A stretch of 64,000 nucleotides of DNA from Promethearchaeota archaeon (lineage in GTDB: Archaea > Asgardarchaeota > Lokiarchaeia > Sigyniarchaeales > SOKP01): positions 62,001 through 126,000 of the forward strand of contig JAHPZJ010000010.1 of the NCBI GenBank assembly GCA_019058245.1, written 5' to 3'. The notes below the pieces were generated by a model that had not been told where the DNA came from, did no database searches, and worked only from the letters and a program-made list of their open reading frames with translations. Positions 61,247 to 64,000 of the stretch are shown piece after piece. The position numbers were made by a program, and so were the translations under genes. Position 1 is the first letter of the stretch. Every line of letters starts with the position of its first letter.

Positions 61247-63331
61247 ATGACATATCTCTTTGAAGTTTTAGCCACTAAGATTGGTTATTCTAGAATTGGA
61301 CGAATTCTATTTTCTAAAGAACGAAAATTATATATTTCGACACCTAATTTAATTGTTCCTATAAAAAGTGCATTAATGAAACAATTGAACTTTATCCAAG
61401 AGTTTGAGGATCATAAGATTTTCACTATTTCAAAAGAATTTTTCTTAAAAATTGGATTTTTACGAGAGAAATTTATAAATAATGGATTTATTTTCACTTA
61501 TCCTGGAACAATTCAGAAATTTCAAAATATATTAGAAAAAAATACCAGAATTTTTACTGAGGATAACATAATATCAATCATTCCGTTTAATATCCCTACT
61601 ACTAGCATTAATAAAGAATTTGCTCTAACAGAGATAAAAAATTATCTTCAATATGCAGAAAAAATTGTAAAAAATTATCCCAATTTAAATTTCGGCTTAT
61701 CAATAAGAACATTTGATTTTGCTGAATTATTTGGTCTTTTTGTTGAAACTATAAATCAATTCGAAAATATTAAAATATTGAATTTAGTTGACCTTTTTGA
61801 TAATTTAAGTAACTTTAGAAATAAGCTAAAAATTATCTCGAGGATAAAGAGAGAATTAGATAATAACTTAATTTTAATGGCCTCAGGCAGGATTATTCCA
61901 AAATATTATCCATTATTAGTATATTTAGGGATAGATCTAATTGATTGTTCATATTCACTGTTTTTATCCGCTGAAAACTTCTATGATACGATAGAGTATC
62001 TATTACCTATATATAAGATAAAATATTTTCCTTGTTCTTGCATAGCTTGTAAAGACAATTTAAAAACTAAAATTAAGAATAAATATTCCTCTGAAAAAAT
62101 TGACTTATTGTGTATACACAATTTAATTACCGCCTCAAATTACATGAATAAGATTAAACAGTATTTGAATTATGAAGAGTTCCGAGGGTTTGTAGAAAAA
62201 TCTTCTATGGATGATATAAATTTAATTTCGATATTAAGAGTATTAGATAAAAAATATTATGAAGATCTTAAGTACGAAACGCCACTAATACAAAAAAATA
62301 AAATAGTAAAAAGTCTAGGTCCTTCATCATATCATAGACCAGATTTTCAATTTTTTAGAGAAAATACAATTAAATTTTTTGAATCCGAATATTGGACTAA
62401 TTTAATAATTCTATTACCTTGTTCAGCAAAAAAGCCTTATTCACAATCAAAATCACATAAAAAGTTTTACAATATTATAAGGAAATTTAGAGAATTTCCT
62501 AATTTTCAAGAGTTTATTTTAACTTCACCTTTAGGAGTAATACCAAGACAGTTGGAAAATGTATATCCTGTTAATGCTTATGATATCTCCGTTACGGGTG
62601 AATGGGATAATGAAGAAATCAATATTACATCTGAAATGCTTGTTAAATTATTGGAAAAATATGATAAAAATATCCCTATAATAAGTCATTTACAAAATGG
62701 ATATCTTGAAATTGTCAAGAGAGCATCCTCCAAATTACCTCATAAATTTTACTTTTCCGAAATTGAAGATAAAATGACTTCCAATAAATCACTTCAATCA
62801 TTAGAAGAACTGATTAAAAAGTATAAAGATTTATATCAAGTTAAAATTGAAAATCCAAATAAAGACTATTTATCAAAAACATGGAGTAGAAAGATTGTAA
62901 AAGTTTTAGATTATCAATTTGGAATTGGCTCAGGAAATAAAATTAATTCCAATGGTTTAAAACTGGATCATTTAAAAGCTAATAATAAGAGTGATATAAG
63001 AGATTTAAAAACTCAAGAAAAATTGGGTGTATTTAATTTTTCAACAGGTCAAATCATACTATCAATTAAAGGGCTTAGAAAATTAGTTCAATCTCCTCAA
63101 ACGATTAGTTCTCACTATATTGTTTTCGATGGGGACGAAATTCAAGGAAATACATTATTTCGTAAGGGTGTATCAGAATATAGTCAAGATCTTATCCCTT
63201 ACAGTCAAGTGATGATAGTTAATAAAGAAAAGAAAGAGATCATTGGGAGTGGAGAATTAATTGTTAGTTCTAATTTCATAAAAAATTCTAAAAATGGGAG
63301 AATTGCAAAAATCTATGAACCAACGCAATAA
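61247..63331 (+). CDS. arcS: archaeosine synthase subunit ArcS
   Basis: The 694-residue protein is a TgtA2/ArcS. The catalytic-insertion motif LLPCSAKKPYSQSKSHKKFY is present, preceded by a TGT-like barrel half with the zinc motif CSCIACK and followed by a C-terminal PUA domain (VFNFSTGQIILSIKGLRKLV...HYIVFDGDEIQGNTLF). It adds lysine to preQ0 in tRNA position 15. The radical SAM partner gene starts 17 bases before its stop, so they form one translational unit. The TGT that inserts preQ0 is not in the window. Confidence 0.92.
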   Translation: MTYLFEVLATKIGYSRIGRILFSKERKLYISTPNLIVPIKSALMKQLNFIQEFEDHKIFTISKEFFLKIGFLREKFINNGFIFTYPGTIQKFQNILEKNTRIFTEDNIISIIPFNIPTTSINKEFALTEIKNYLQYAEKIVKNYPNLNFGLSIRTFDFAELFGLFVETINQFENIKILNLVDLFDNLSNFRNKLKIISRIKRELDNNLILMASGRIIPKYYPLLVYLGIDLIDCSYSLFLSAENFYDTIEYLLPIYKIKYFPCSCIACKDNLKTKIKNKYSSEKIDLLCIHNLITASNYMNKIKQYLNYEEFRGFVEKSSMDDINLISILRVLDKKYYEDLKYETPLIQKNKIVKSLGPSSYHRPDFQFFRENTIKFFESEYWTNLIILLPCSAKKPYSQSKSHKKFYNIIRKFREFPNFQEFILTSPLGVIPRQLENVYPVNAYDISVTGEWDNEEINITSEMLVKLLEKYDKNIPIISHLQNGYLEIVKRASSKLPHKFYFSEIEDKMTSNKSLQSLEELIKKYKDLYQVKIENPNKDYLSKTWSRKIVKVLDYQFGIGSGNKINSNGLKLDHLKANNKSDIRDLKTQEKLGVFNFSTGQIILSIKGLRKLVQSPQTISSHYIVFDGDEIQGNTLFRKGVSEYSQDLIPYSQVMIVNKEKKEIIGSGELIVSSNFIKNSKNGRIAKIYEPTQ

Positions 63332-64000
63332 TCTTTTGGAAGAAAGAAATTCTTTAATCGAAAAAATTAATTCGATCAAGCAAGACGCTTATAGACGGAA
63401 AAATATTTACAGAAAAGAACAACTTTCACGACCAATAAGTTATTGGATAAAAAACGATAGGTTATTAAATGAAATAGGAAAGACTTTCACAATAATTTTA
63501 CGGACAAGAGGATGTAGTTGGGCATTAAGTAAGTATGGAGGATGTTCTATGTGTGGATATTATTTAGATGCCAATAACGCTGATGTACCTGTTGCTGATC
63601 TTATAGAACAATTTAATTATGCATTTGATGATAAGATTAATGAAATCAAGAAAGATACAGATAATTTTGTTTTTAAATTATTTAATTCTGGTAGTTTTTT
63701 AGATGAAAAAGAAATACCCAAAAAAGTCAGGACCTACATTTATGAAAAAATTTCAAAATTAGATAAAATTAAGGAAGTAGTTATTGAATCACGTGTGGAA
63801 TATATTACTAAAGAAAATTTAGAGGAAATTTCAGAGTATTTTGAAAAAAAGCACTTTGAAATTGCTATTGGACTTGAAACTGTAGACGATTACATTAGGA
63901 ATAATTATATAAATAAAGGGTTATTATTTAAGGATTTTAGAGATGCCTTGAAAAGATGTAAAGACATGGGCATTGGAGTGAAAGTATATTTATTGTTTAA
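63315..64000 (+). CDS. radical SAM partner of ArcS (RaSEA), partial
   Basis: An ATG at 63315 opens a frame overlapping the end of arcS by 17 bases and running off the window after 228 codons. The radical SAM cluster motif is TRGCSWALSKYGGCSMCGYYLDA, with C-x7-C-x2-C spacing as in the archaeosine radical SAM enzyme. FNSGSFLDEKEIP and VIESRVEYI follow. In archaea that carry it, this enzyme converts the ArcS lysine-preQ0 product to archaeosine. The C-terminus is missing only because of the edge. Confidence 0.9.
   Translation, partial: MNQRNNLLEERNSLIEKINSIKQDAYRRKNIYRKEQLSRPISYWIKNDRLLNEIGKTFTIILRTRGCSWALSKYGGCSMCGYYLDANNADVPVADLIEQFNYAFDDKINEIKKDTDNFVFKLFNSGSFLDEKEIPKKVRTYIYEKISKLDKIKEVVIESRVEYITKENLEEISEYFEKKHFEIAIGLETVDDYIRNNYINKGLLFKDFRDALKRCKDMGIGVKVYLLF

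Overview
The window looks like chromosomal DNA of an Asgard archaeon, most likely a Lokiarchaeia (Promethearchaeota) lineage. It is very AT-rich. The information-processing genes are archaeal or eukaryotic in type: eS19, eL39, eL31, LX/eL20, aIF6, PDCD5, prefoldin alpha, SecE, FtsY, Rpp21, Nep1, archaeal DnaG and archaeosine synthase. Asgard-flavoured genes are also present: a small GTPase, roadblock/longin-type proteins, a GET3/ArsA ATPase and a Urm1/MoaD-like protein ending in Gly-Gly. Promoters are TATA-like, some starts are GTG or TTG, and tRNA-Phe carries introns. The lineage assignment is an inference from gene content, not from a search.

Layout. 1-7.7 kb: the end of a chemoreceptor gene, a methyltransferase, arsenite efflux (ACR3) divergent from its ArsR regulator, a MetE-core protein, a corrinoid adenosyltransferase and ThyX. 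8.0-14.0 kb: a compact four-gene operon with a degenerate AAA+ protein, an SMC ATPase, a ScpA-like kleisin and a ScpB-like KITE protein. This is the best candidate for a poorly described system. 14.0-22.7 kb: a small GTPase with an unknown partner, a RimK-type ligase, a DUF1028 protein, Maf, two tandem polyprenol-kinase-like membrane proteins and the Urm1/MoaD-like protein. 23-33 kb: a ThyA-family protein (a second thymidylate synthase type), TetR with palindromic operator sites, a methyltransferase, TatD, a CoA-transferase/GNAT fusion, a MutY-like glycosylase, a B12 radical SAM protein and an N-formylglutamate amidohydrolase. 33.6-38.7 kb: two SCP2-like genes flanking a candidate structured RNA, tRNA-Arg, an unusual RHH-HisKA-REC regulator and roadblock/longin-type proteins.

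38.8-46.2 kb: an FLVCR-like transporter, an inositol dehydrogenase-like enzyme, tRNA-Phe with two probable introns, an alcohol dehydrogenase, an AlkD-like protein with no normal start codon, an SPL-like radical SAM protein and tRNA-Gly. 46.3-53.2 kb: the conserved translation and secretion block, with CRM-Rpp21-Nep1 on the minus strand, eS19 to SecE on the plus strand, then DnaG. 53.7-64 kb: GET3/ArsA, an HdrB/GlpC-type Fe-S protein, a 14-helix MFS exporter between a decayed and a near-intact copy of the 3' end of adenosylhomocysteinase, that adenosylhomocysteinase gene split into two frames, a double Lrp-type regulator, and archaeosine synthase ArcS with its radical SAM partner running off the window.

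How the genes fit together. Methyl-group metabolism recurs (MetE core, corrinoid adenosyltransferase, adenosylhomocysteinase, several SAM enzymes), as does thymidylate synthesis (ThyX and ThyA). The SMC operon would act in chromosome organisation or DNA-loop handling. The ribosomal/SecE/FtsY block is a constitutive growth cluster. No CRISPR array, intact transposon or prophage was seen.
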